This document shows, piece by piece, positions 47,084 to 54,277 of a stretch of 60,244 nt of DNA. The notes under the pieces are model-generated. The model ran no database searches. It had not been told where the DNA came from and was given only the letters and a program-made list of their open reading frames with translations. A program made the position numbers and the translations under genes. Position 1 is the first letter of the stretch; the number at the start of each line of letters is the position of its first letter. The stretch is from Brevundimonas sp. UBA7664. Lineage in GTDB: Bacteria; Pseudomonadota; Alphaproteobacteria; Caulobacterales; Caulobacteraceae. The stretch is from positions 1 to 60,244 of the forward strand of contig NZ_DLHQ01000024.1 in assembly GCF_002483305.1 (NCBI RefSeq), written 5' to 3'.

Positions 47084-47740
47084 TCACAGAGGCGTGGCGT
47101 CGCCTGTGGCCCAATGGTCCAGCGCCATGGCCGAGGATGAGCGGGAGTGGAGCATCGCGTTCCCCTTGAGCGGCTTGTTTTTGGCGTCGGTCGTTTCGAA
47201 CGGTGCAAGCCAGCACTGACAGTTCGGCGTGTAGACCATGGCCCTGTTATCGGTGAGATCGACCCAGACGACGTGCAGATCGTTGTAAGCGGAACCGCCG
47301 CCAGTGTGCATGAACACGCCGATGTAGCCGGAACCCCCGGCCGCCATTTCCTCGATCAGGGCAAGCGTGGCGTCAGTGAACTTCGCCTTCGATCTCTTCG
47401 CCGTCTTCACCGCGACATCGTAGGGCCAGAGGGTCGCGGTGGCGGTCCAGTCGGGCCGTTTCCAACTCTTGATCCTTGGTCCTGTATACGCCTTAAGGGT
47501 CAGCTTGTGGCGGAACTTCTTGTCCTCGCCATTGTCGAAGATCGTTGCCTCCAGCGCCAAAACGTCGGCGAACGCTGGGAAGGGCATCACCCGACCCTTT
47601 GAAGCTTCGTGCTGACGATCAACGACACGCTCGCACCACCGAACGAAATCAGGGTTCTTGTGGAGAGCGCAGTTGAGCAAGGCGTTATCTTGCCCAAGGT
47701 AATCAAGTTCAGCCACGACGGCTGCGAAGGGGTTGTCCAT
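47084..47740 (-). CDS. hypothetical protein
   Basis: This is a 218-residue soluble protein with mixed helix/strand content and two Trp-rich stretches (WKRPDWTATATLWPY; HVVWVDLTDNRAMVY). It has no signal, membrane helix or catalytic motif I can name. The ATG at 47740 lies only about 10 bases after a terminator-like hairpin on the same strand, so a later start or attenuated expression is possible. Confidence 0.55.
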   Translation of the reverse strand: MDNPFAAVVAELDYLGQDNALLNCALHKNPDFVRWCERVVDRQHEASKGRVMPFPAFADVLALEATIFDNGEDKKFRHKLTLKAYTGPRIKSWKRPDWTATATLWPYDVAVKTAKRSKAKFTDATLALIEEMAAGGSGYIGVFMHTGGGSAYNDLHVVWVDLTDNRAMVYTPNCQCWLAPFETTDAKNKPLKGNAMLHSRSSSAMALDHWATGDATPL

Positions 47741-47746
47741 CTAAAG

Positions 47747-47801
47747 TCCGAAAAGCAAAAGGCCCCGCGATGAGCAAGATCGCAGGGCCTGAGTTTTCGG
47801 A
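47747..47801 (-). terminator. nested hairpin with T-run in the leader of the 47740 gene
   Basis: On the minus strand, 'aggccctgcgat / atcgcggggcct' forms a strong stem followed by ttttgctttt. An outer pair TCCGAAAA/TTTTCGGA encloses it. It is a good intrinsic terminator placed directly before a start codon, so it either ends a short upstream RNA or works as an attenuator. Confidence 0.6.
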
Positions 47802-47975
47802 TTAGATTCAGAACTGAATGCAAAGTTCCGATCATATTTATCCAATATCTAATGGCCCGGTCCAAACGTCTTGCTCACGGCAGAACAGGTTATGATCCTA
47901 TTTATCGTCTAAGGAAGCAGTTGCTGTCCATATGTTTTGCGGCCTCCATCCTGCGGCCTGCTCGATACGCAAGCG

Positions 47976-48025
47976 TCCCACGAAGAGCGTCTTCCCAGAA
48001 CGTATACTTCTGGGAGATGTGGGAT
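47976..48025. repeat. nested inverted repeats, possible res site or operator
   Basis: The inner repeat CCCAGAA-CGTATAC-TTCTGGG (47994-48014, 7-bp arms) lies within an outer pair TCCCAC (47976) / GTGGGA (48025). It is located 115-165 bp upstream of the serine resolvase start, where res subsites normally lie. Confidence 0.45.
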
Positions 48026-48139
48026 CACGCGCGTGGAAGTATCGCGTTAATCATCAGATATGGATGACAGATTCTCCGAATACCGTATCCTGAAATCTAT
48101 CTCCGACAACGCGGAGCTTTCAGGGGTTTTCGGACACGG

Positions 48140-48730
48140 ATGTTGATCGGATATTCGAGGTGCTCGGCTCGCGGACAGAACCACGAGTCACAGATTGACG
48201 CGCTGGAGCGAGCAGGGTGCGAACGCATCTTTGTCGAGACAGCATCCGGCACCCGGTCGGATAGGCCGCAGCTAACCGAGCTTCTCCAGTTTGCGCGGCC
48301 CGGAGACACCGTGGTCGTTCTTCGGCTCGACCGGTTGGCCCGAGATGTCCGTCAAATCCTCGATCTGGTCGATCAGTTCACGCGCCGCGACATCGGTCTG
48401 AAGTCCTTAAGCGAGGCTATCGACAGCACCACGCCCAGCGGGCGGCTGGCAGTGCACACGCTCGCAGCGCTCGGTCAGTATGAGGTGGAGCAGAAGCGTC
48501 TGGCTTGTGAAGCTGGGCGGAAGGCCGCAATCGCGCGCGGACGTCTCGGCGGCCGACCCAAGGCGATGGACGAGACCAAGCTCAAGATCGCAAAGGCTTT
48601 GATGGCCGACGATCAGCTTTCGATGTCCGAGATCGCCCGACAGGTCGGGGTGGCCCCGAGCACGCTTTATCGAACCTTGCCCGGCGGACGTAGCCTGCTG
48701 GAAATGACGTCTCAACACAGCGTGCCGTAG
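48140..48730 (+). CDS. serine resolvase/invertase (Tn3/Pin family)
   Basis: This is a 196-residue small serine recombinase. It has an N-terminal catalytic domain GYSRCSARGQ (nucleophile Ser9), LRLDRLARD and an arm helix with YEVEQKR. The C-terminal HTH (SMSEIARQVGVAPSTLYRTL, about 155-175) follows a GRPK hinge. It could be left over from a transposon that joined the island, or could resolve dimers of it. No transposase accompanies it. Confidence 0.93.
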   Translation: MLIGYSRCSARGQNHESQIDALERAGCERIFVETASGTRSDRPQLTELLQFARPGDTVVVLRLDRLARDVRQILDLVDQFTRRDIGLKSLSEAIDSTTPSGRLAVHTLAALGQYEVEQKRLACEAGRKAAIARGRLGGRPKAMDETKLKIAKALMADDQLSMSEIARQVGVAPSTLYRTLPGGRSLLEMTSQHSVP

Positions 48731-48903
48731 CCTGTGGTAGCGAGGGCCAACGGTTTCAGCACCTTAGCCGGACGATGCGAAAGAGTTTGCAGTGACCTGA
48801 CGTTTGGGAGGGGTGCCCCTCGACGCTGGCGGGCGACCACTCCCACGGGGGCCGGTCAGTTGCCGCACACCTCAAATCCCAACTTCGGATGCGCGACCCA
48901 AAA

Positions 48904-49815
48904 TCACTTCGGGCGTCGGCTTAAGCTCGCTGGCTCCAGATGCACTTTAAGTTCTGTGCCGAAGCGGGATGCGCTGAACAGTAGCGCCTTGAAGAATCCC
49001 GGCGCGCTGATTTGAAAACCCAGCGTGTAGACCATGTTTTCGCCGAGGATCATTTCGCTTCTAAAAATCTCCTGCTCACGCTCTGTCATGATCGGCATGT
49101 GGTTCGGAACCATAAACTGCCGCTTGTAGACCTTCCCTTGTCCGACATCCTGAATGTGGAGATTGGACATTTGCCATCCGGCGTCCGGGTGAATCGGAGC
49201 GACGGAATCTTCGAATATCAGCTCGACCTGACTGTAGAGCGCTGGTTCTTTCGCCATGTTTCCGTAGAAGACATGTAGCGAAAACAGGTCACGGTTTCCG
49301 CCCGCCGGTAGGATCGCCCAGCGAAGATAAAGTTCGGGCGCGGAAGATCGACGCATGAGGTCGCGCACCTCGTGATCCAACATCGGCTGTATCGTCGTGT
49401 TGTAACGGCGGAAATACTGGCAGTGAGGTTTGGATTGATGCGGTGCGAAGTTCGTCGCTTGCGGCACTTCGACCAAGAGAGCCAACCTCCCATTGGGCAG
49501 GTCGATCCGCTTCACCTGAACACCTTGAACCTTTGGCTCGATGTTGCTTGTGATGATTTGGTCGAACCATTCTGCTTTACCGTGGCTGGCATCGCAGCCA
49601 ACGATCTCGGTCGCTATGCTGTCCCGCTCATGCAGCCCATAAACGATGGTCCCCCCAGCCGCGTTCGCCATGGCGCTTACGTCCTTGGCGATTTCCTTCT
49701 TTTTCTCCGGCTCATTCAAAAGCGAGCGGCCATCCTTGAACTCAAGATTAGATGACTCTTCCACCCCGATCAGGGCTTCGAGGTCAGCTACCGTCCAGTC
49801 AGCGACAGGTTTCAT
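48904..49815 (-). CDS. AlbA_2 (Schlafen-type) putative nucleic-acid-binding protein
   Basis: This is a 303-residue protein. The N-terminal AlbA_2 domain has ESSNLEFKDGR (residues 20-30), the KEIAKDVSAMANAAGGTIVYG helix-strand and a following IVG strand. The C-terminal part is beta-rich and unassigned. AlbA_2 proteins occur in phage-defence and regulatory loci. It overlaps the small membrane-protein gene upstream by 4 bp, suggesting joint action at the membrane. Confidence 0.8.
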   Translation of the reverse strand: MKPVADWTVADLEALIGVEESSNLEFKDGRSLLNEPEKKKEIAKDVSAMANAAGGTIVYGLHERDSIATEIVGCDASHGKAEWFDQIITSNIEPKVQGVQVKRIDLPNGRLALLVEVPQATNFAPHQSKPHCQYFRRYNTTIQPMLDHEVRDLMRRSSAPELYLRWAILPAGGNRDLFSLHVFYGNMAKEPALYSQVELIFEDSVAPIHPDAGWQMSNLHIQDVGQGKVYKRQFMVPNHMPIMTEREQEIFRSEMILGENMVYTLGFQISAPGFFKALLFSASRFGTELKVHLEPASLSRRPK

Positions 49816-50072
49816 TGGCGAGGATTGGCGTTCATGCAGGTCACGACGATCCGTTCAATATCGTCGTCGCTGGGCGAATATCCCTGATTATAGGCACGGC
49901 TCATCCCGCGCTCTGAGCACGCTTTAACCGCCGCATTACGGTCGTCGCTTCGTTTAGCGTCGGCAGGATCGCGATTCATCGTGACCACCACGACCGATAA
50001 AATCGCAGCGGCAATGAAGCCGTAGAACAGCTTGCTGTTCGTCCGCTCGTGGGCTTTCTCGGCTTCATTCAT
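49812..50072 (-). CDS. small single-pass membrane protein
   Basis: This is an 86-residue protein. It has a polar N-terminus, one TM helix (about 15-32, LFYGFIAAAILSVVVVT) and a basic/acidic tail with two Cys (ACSERG, VTCMN). It is translationally coupled (ATGA) to the AlbA_2 gene. Its promoter region faces the SOS-box operon. The function is unknown. Confidence 0.65.
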   Translation of the reverse strand: MNEAEKAHERTNSKLFYGFIAAAILSVVVVTMNRDPADAKRSDDRNAAVKACSERGMSRAYNQGYSPSDDDIERIVVTCMNANPRQ

Positions 50073-50114
50073 AACGCTGATTGGTAGCGTCTGTGGACCA
50101 TCTCGCCAACCGCC

Positions 50115-50138
50115 TTGCAATGAGAACATTGCAAGAAC
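50115..50138. promoter_or_regulatory. LexA (SOS) box with overlapping palindrome
   Basis: GAAC-attgcaa-GAAC (50124-50138) is an exact GAAC-N7-GAAC, the reverse of GTTC-N7-GTTC used by alphaproteobacterial LexA. An 8-bp perfect inverted repeat TTGCAATG...CATTGCAA (50115-50134) overlaps it, so a second regulator may read the same site. It is 12 bases before the first ATG of the umuDC unit. Confidence 0.85.
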
Positions 50139-50149
50139 ATGCTAAAGCG

Positions 50150-50287
50150 ATGTCCACCCGCCAACCCACGCCCGCGCGGTTAGCCGCGTCCAAGAAACGG
50201 ACGGAGGCGAAGATCGCCGACGCGCTGTTGAAGGTGCGCTACCGCGAGCAGATGGAAGCCATGAAGAAACTGGATCGGCCGGTCTGA
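50150..50287 (+). CDS. small basic protein preceding umuD
   Basis: This is a 45-residue, strongly basic and helical protein (MSTRQPTPARLAASKKRTEA) ending LDRPV. It directly follows the LexA box and ends 1 bp before the umuD-like start, so it is the first gene of the SOS operon. I do not recognise it. The start at 50150 was chosen over the longer open frame because it lies just after the LexA box. Confidence 0.5.
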   Translation: MSTRQPTPARLAASKKRTEAKIADALLKVRYREQMEAMKKLDRPV

Positions 50288-50288
50288 C

Positions 50289-50663
50289 GTGGCAGCACCT
50301 GCTTATAAGGGCGGCGAGACAACCGGCTTCCAATCGCCCGCCCAAGATCACATCGAGGGCGTGCCCGATCTCGCGGAGCTTCTGGAGCTACGGCGGCCGC
50401 AGCGATACGCTGTCAGGGTGAAGGGGGAGGGTCTGAGGAAGCGCGGCATCCATGGCGGCGACATCCTCGTGGTGACGACCGACGCCCCGCCGATCACCGG
50501 CAAGGTCTGCGTGGCCTTCCTGCATGGCGACGTGGTGCTGGCGGTGCTGATGGAGAAGGACGGCCAATGGTGGCTGGAGCCTTCGAACCAAACGCCCCAG
50601 CCCGTATCCGACGACACCGAGGTCTGGGCCATGATCGCAGCGCTGGTTCGGACGGATGTCTGA
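50289..50663 (+). CDS. UmuD-like protein lacking the Ser/Lys protease dyad
   Basis: This is a 124-residue protein with the UmuD/LexA S24 fold (TTGFQSPAQDHIEG, about 11-24; YAVRVKGEGL, 40-49; GIHGGDILVV, 53-62). Where UmuD has GDSM it has GEGL (Gly48 for Ser), and where UmuD has TVKRL it has VLAVL (Ala85 for Lys). Both catalytic residues are therefore absent. The N-terminus before the cleavage-site region is only about 12 residues. It would act as a UmuD-prime-like partner without RecA-driven cleavage. GTG start; 1-bp stop/start overlap with umuC. Confidence 0.85.
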   Translation: MAAPAYKGGETTGFQSPAQDHIEGVPDLAELLELRRPQRYAVRVKGEGLRKRGIHGGDILVVTTDAPPITGKVCVAFLHGDVVLAVLMEKDGQWWLEPSNQTPQPVSDDTEVWAMIAALVRTDV

Positions 50664-51904
50664 TGTTCGGCCTGATCGACGGCAACAACTTCTATGTCTC
50701 GTGCGAGCGAGCCTTTAACCCGACCCTGATCGGCAAGCCAGTGATCGTGCTGTCGAACAACGACGGCTGCGCCATCGCCCGGTCAGCCGAGGCGAAGGCG
50801 CTCGGGATCAAAATGGGTGAGGTGTGGCATCTGTCGAAGCGCAAGCCGGAGTTCCGCGCCGTTATAGCCAAGTCCTCAAACTACGCCCTCTACGGCGACA
50901 TGAGCCGCCGCGTGTTCGAGGTTCTGTCCGAGAGCTTCCAGCGCGTCGAACCTTACAGCATCGACGAAATGTTTCTGGACCTGACTCAGTTCGCGCGGGT
51001 GGACTACTGCCGCCGGGTTCGGGATCGGGTGCGTCAGATCACCAAAATTCCGACGTGCATCGGGATTGGGCCGACGAAGACGCTGGCGAAGCTGGCGAAC
51101 AAACACGCCAAGGGCGGTCCGACCGGCGTGTCGGATTTCAGCGACATCGACGTCCGTCGTCAGGCGTTCGCGGAAATGCCGATCAGCGAGATATGGGGCG
51201 TAGGCGGGGCAAGTCAGACCAAGCTCAACAATCAGGGCATTTTCACCGTTGAGCAGTTCGCGGCGTTGCCGAGCGCGTCCGTCAGAAAGCTCATGACGGT
51301 GACCGGCCAGCGGACCCACGCCGAACTGAACGGGGTGTCCTGTATGCCCCTAACCCTCGCTCCAGATCAGAAGCAAACCGTCGCCGTGACACGGATGTTC
51401 GGTCGGTTGGTCGAGACTTGGGAGGACATGCGTGAAGCGCTCGCGGCCCACGCTTCGCGCGCTGCGGAGAAATGTAGGAAGCACGGTCTTCAAGCCAACG
51501 CCATGCAGGTGTTCTTCCAGACCCATCCGCATAACGGCGACCCTTGGTATCACGGTCAGCGTTCGTTCGAGATCGAGCCGACAGCCGACAGCTTCGCGAT
51601 CATCAGACAGGTAGTCGCCGCCGGGCGGTCGATGTGGCGGCCAGATACACGCTACGCCAAGTGCGGCGTGATCTTGTTAGACCTCCAGCTTGCGGAGGAC
51701 GCACCGCGCGATCTGCTCCCGACTGTGGACCCGGTGCGATCCGAGAAACTGATGACGGCGCTGGACGCGGTAAACGCTCGGTTCGGTCGAGGGACGCTAC
51801 GGCCGGGCGGGATCAGCAAAGCGACATCATGGTCCACGCGGTCGAGCAATCGGTCGCCTCGCTACACGACGCGGATCAGCGATCTCATGGAAGTTCGGGC
51901 CTAA
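50663..51904 (+). CDS. umuC: DNA polymerase V catalytic subunit (UmuC, Y-family)
   Basis: This is a 413-residue translesion polymerase. The palm motif LIDGNNFYVSCERAF (first Asp at residue 6), the catalytic YSIDEMFLDL motif and IGIGPTKTLAKLANKHAK are intact; the C-terminal little-finger region extends to about 340. The start shares bases with the umuD stop. It enables damage bypass at the cost of mutations under SOS control. It ends 1 bp into the SRAP gene, transcribed the other way. Confidence 0.95.
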   Translation: MFGLIDGNNFYVSCERAFNPTLIGKPVIVLSNNDGCAIARSAEAKALGIKMGEVWHLSKRKPEFRAVIAKSSNYALYGDMSRRVFEVLSESFQRVEPYSIDEMFLDLTQFARVDYCRRVRDRVRQITKIPTCIGIGPTKTLAKLANKHAKGGPTGVSDFSDIDVRRQAFAEMPISEIWGVGGASQTKLNNQGIFTVEQFAALPSASVRKLMTVTGQRTHAELNGVSCMPLTLAPDQKQTVAVTRMFGRLVETWEDMREALAAHASRAAEKCRKHGLQANAMQVFFQTHPHNGDPWYHGQRSFEIEPTADSFAIIRQVVAAGRSMWRPDTRYAKCGVILLDLQLAEDAPRDLLPTVDPVRSEKLMTALDAVNARFGRGTLRPGGISKATSWSTRSSNRSPRYTTRISDLMEVRA

Positions 51905-52545
51905 CCCATCCCAAACCGTTCGGGACGCACCGCCGCGAACAAGTCGCGAGCGTCGGCGGACGGGTCCAGCCATAGGCCCCAGTCGTCGCGCTCAAGGATC
52001 ACCGGCGCACGAGAGTGATAGTCGCCGAGCCAACCGGACGACTCTGCCGTGATGATCGTGAAGCTGCCGAACTCGCCCGCGTCGGGGGTGGTGACGCGAT
52101 CCCAGATACCGGCGAACCAGAGCAGGTCATCGTCTGCGCGGGCGAAGCGATGCTTGGTCTTCGACCCCTTGTCGCCGGTCCATTCGAACCATGCCGAGGC
52201 GGGGACGATGCAACGTCGCTTGCCGAAGGCTTCGCGGAAGGTGGTTGTGCCCGCACAGGTCTCTGATCGGGCGTTGAACGTGGTCAGCTTGAAGCCATCG
52301 CCTTTGCCCTTCTCGGTGTCCTTGAGCGGCTTGCCGTTGCGCCAGAAGGGCACGAGGCCCCAGCGCATCTTCTCGACGATCCAGCCGTCCTCGCCCAGCC
52401 GCGCAGTGGCCTGACTTGTCGTCGGTCGCACATCGTCATTTGGCTCAAAATTCAGAGGGGCTGTCGTCACCGGTGCATAGGTGGACAGAGCCTCGTGGAT
52501 TTCGGCCCAACTGAACTTGCCTGTGGTCTCAAAGCGTCCGCACAT
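51901..52545 (-). CDS. SRAP-domain protein (HMCES/YedK-like)
   Basis: This is a 214-residue SRAP protein that covalently shields abasic sites in single-stranded DNA. The start MCGRFE at 52545 gives the essential Cys2 after processing. The other signatures are MRWGLVPFW, FNARSETC and the late ITAESSGWLGDYHSRAPVIL (active-site His). The open frame further upstream is not used, because Cys must follow the start. It is coupled to the exonuclease gene (17-bp overlap) and lies next to umuC. Confidence 0.93.
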   Translation of the reverse strand: MCGRFETTGKFSWAEIHEALSTYAPVTTAPLNFEPNDDVRPTTSQATARLGEDGWIVEKMRWGLVPFWRNGKPLKDTEKGKGDGFKLTTFNARSETCAGTTTFREAFGKRRCIVPASAWFEWTGDKGSKTKHRFARADDDLLWFAGIWDRVTTPDAGEFGSFTIITAESSGWLGDYHSRAPVILERDDWGLWLDPSADARDLFAAVRPERFGMG

Positions 52546-53299
52546 CGCCTTCGCCCTCCGCAGGTGGGGCAACGAGAAACGCAAGGTGCGGGCGCTCGCA
52601 GAGCCGGGCCGTGATGAACGCGGAAAGGTCAGCCTCGCTTCCAACCATCTGCTCCTCCGTGATTGCTCCTCGGAAAAGTTCGTAGCGCAGCCACACCCGG
52701 TAGGTGTTCACAACATCGGTCTCCCCGTAGTTGGCGCATTCTTGAATGCGACCGGCTCGAACGTGCTCCCAGACCTTCGAGCCGTCGATCCCCTCCGGTT
52801 TCCCCGGAAGGCCCATCATCTTGCACAGGTCGTCTAACGATGACTTCGCGTTCGATTGGAAGCTGGCGAGTTCTTCACATAGATCGACGTGCGCCTGATC
52901 GTAGCGCTTGAAGTAGGGGCGAGCGGTCAGGCCGGGAGCAGCGATGCCGTTGACCATCGCCCGGTAGCGCAGGACCGGCATGTCGAACCCATTGCCGTTG
53001 AAGGTCACTAAAGTCGGTCGAAGGCTGTCCACGCGGGCGGCGAATGCGGAGATTAAATCGACTTCTGTTCGGTCGCCGATGTGCGGTGCACCCAGCGACC
53101 TTACGCGCCAGATTCCCTCAATACGCTCTGCCACGAGGGCGGCGAGCACAGCGACCTTGTGGAGCGGAAGCTTGGGGAACTTCTCTCCAAGGATTTCTAC
53201 CGCCTCATCGTCGGTGAGGACATCGCGTCCGTGCAGGCGCGCGAGCGTCTCGGTGCAGGGCACAGTTTCGAGATCGAAGACGATTGTGTGCTGGCTCAA
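52529..53299 (-). CDS. predicted 3'-5' exonuclease (PolB-type DnaQ fold)
   Basis: This is a 256-residue DEDD-type exonuclease. Exo I is VFDLETVPC (catalytic Asp/Glu), Exo II is LVTFNGNGFDMPVLRYR, and Exo III is ECANYGETDVVNTY with the final Asp. The TTG at 53299 is preferred: GGAGGT precedes it and SQHTIVFDLETV is the family N-terminus. It is first of a two-gene unit with SRAP. Together with umuDC this forms a DNA-damage-tolerance cassette. Confidence 0.88.
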   Translation of the reverse strand: MSQHTIVFDLETVPCTETLARLHGRDVLTDDEAVEILGEKFPKLPLHKVAVLAALVAERIEGIWRVRSLGAPHIGDRTEVDLISAFAARVDSLRPTLVTFNGNGFDMPVLRYRAMVNGIAAPGLTARPYFKRYDQAHVDLCEELASFQSNAKSSLDDLCKMMGLPGKPEGIDGSKVWEHVRAGRIQECANYGETDVVNTYRVWLRYELFRGAITEEQMVGSEADLSAFITARLCERPHLAFLVAPPAEGEGDVRTL

Positions 53300-53439
53300 A
53301 TGACCTCCGGGGCTGGGAAGGCATTGTCGCTCAAGATTGTGATCTGTCATCCATTCCGTTGGCACCGTGGTCGCTATGAACCGCCGATCAGCGTCTTAGC
53401 GTCGAGTCAGACTCTGCTTTGTTAATCGCCTTGGTAACT

Positions 53440-53442
53440 ATG
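53440..53442. other. attR core (ATG)
   Basis: Island sequence ends 'gccttggtaactATG' and the DUF72 frame resumes with 'gccaccaagaaattc'. The 3-bp ATG matches the left core. Restored attB is 'cagttcATGgccacc'. Confidence 0.85.
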
Positions 53443-53853
53443 GCCACCAAGAAATTCGATCCGGTCGATTTCGAGGGCTTCCTGAAGCTGTTGCCGAAGG
53501 AGAAGGACGGGGTGCGGCTGCGCCACGCGCTCGAGGTCCGCAGCGGGACGTTCGAGAGCGAGCAGTTCTACGACCTGGCGCGCAAATACGGCGCGGCGAT
53601 CGTCTACGGCCAGGACGACGAGGCCCCGGAGTGGCCGACGATCGACCAGGACACGGCCGATTTCCGGTACGCCCGGCTGATGTCGAGCCGCGAGGACGAG
53701 TCGTCGGGGATGACCTCGAAGGAACTGGACGGGATCGTCCGTCAGACCCGCGACTGGGCGAAAAGCGGCGACGTCTTCGCCTATTTCATCGCCGGGGCGA
53801 AGGTGCGCAATCCGGCCGCGGCGCAGGCGCTGATCGCCAAGCTGGCCGGGTGA
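53440..53853 (+). pseudogene. DUF72 protein, 3' half
   Basis: This carries 137 codons of the C-terminal half (ATKKFDPVDFEGFLKLLPK; ALEVRSGTF; YFIAGAKVRNP). With codons 1-113 at the left end it gives a complete 250-residue DUF72 protein. The attR ATG could act as a new start codon, but there is no clear ribosome-binding site and half the TIM barrel is missing. Confidence 0.9.
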
Positions 53854-53855
53854 CC

Positions 53856-54218
53856 ATGCTGCGCGGCAGCTGCCACTGCGGGGCCCAGCGGTTTTCGGCG
53901 CCGGCGCCGCAGTCGGTGACGTCGTGCAACTGTTCGATCTGTTCGAAGCGCGGGGCGCTGGTCGCCTATTATGCGCCGGACGAGGTCGAACTCAGCCTGA
54001 CGCCGGAACGCCTCGCCGACTACCAGTGGGGCGACCGGATGATGACCTTTCACCATTGCACGACGTGCGGGTGCGGCGTGTTCGACGAAGCGCCCGCCTG
54101 GACCACGGACGCGGGCGAGGGCCGGCCCGCGCGCCTCGTACTGAACGCCCGGCTGTTCGACGACCTCGACTTGGCCGCCGTGCCGGTGCGCCAGGTCGAT
54201 GGGCGCGACGGCGGGTGA
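53856..54218 (+). CDS. GFA/CENP-V-family zinc protein
   Basis: This is a 120-residue protein with the GFA Cys pattern: SCHCGA (residues 5-10), CNCSIC (about 30) and CTTCGCG (about 68), which bind two zinc ions. The family was first described as glutathione-dependent formaldehyde-activating enzymes; the activity is doubtful for small members. It starts 2 bp after the DUF72 stop and probably shared a transcript with the intact DUF72 gene, so the island insertion may have changed its expression. Confidence 0.88.
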   Translation: MLRGSCHCGAQRFSAPAPQSVTSCNCSICSKRGALVAYYAPDEVELSLTPERLADYQWGDRMMTFHHCTTCGCGVFDEAPAWTTDAGEGRPARLVLNARLFDDLDLAAVPVRQVDGRDGG

Positions 54219-54277
54219 CCTTGCGGGGCGGGTCCATCGTAGTCACCTTGCCCTGAAGCCAGACCCAAGGACCCTCC

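Larger units (their letters stand above)
47741..48139. other. 399-bp gap with terminator-like and palindromic structures
   Basis: No gene is supported; a 71-codon frame at 47852-48067 has no family resemblance. The gap holds a nested hairpin (47747-47801) and a pair of nested inverted repeats (47976-48025) described separately. It is the promoter region of the resolvase on the plus strand and the leader of the unknown gene on the minus strand. Confidence 0.6.
28604..53442. mobile_element. 24.8-kb serine-integrase genomic island (defence/DNA repair)
   Basis: The island is bounded by the two halves of a DUF72 gene, with a large serine recombinase at the left end and no phage structural genes or conjugation genes. 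The cargo has lower and more variable GC than the flanks. Functions present are DNA methylation, restriction, helicase, nuclease and Y-polymerase genes, plus a second small resolvase. No transfer machinery is seen, so it is either mobilised by another element or immobile apart from excision. Confidence 0.92.

Noticed and set aside
47852..48067. 71-codon frame before the small resolvase
   Set aside because: No ribosome-binding site or family resemblance, and it overlaps the palindromic region; listed as non-coding gap.
28604..53442. Prophage or integrative conjugative element
   Set aside because: No capsid, portal, tail, terminase large subunit, relaxase or type IV secretion genes were found inside the boundaries.
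28604..53442. Integration at a tRNA gene
   Set aside because: No tRNA is visible at either end; the split DUF72 gene explains both junctions.
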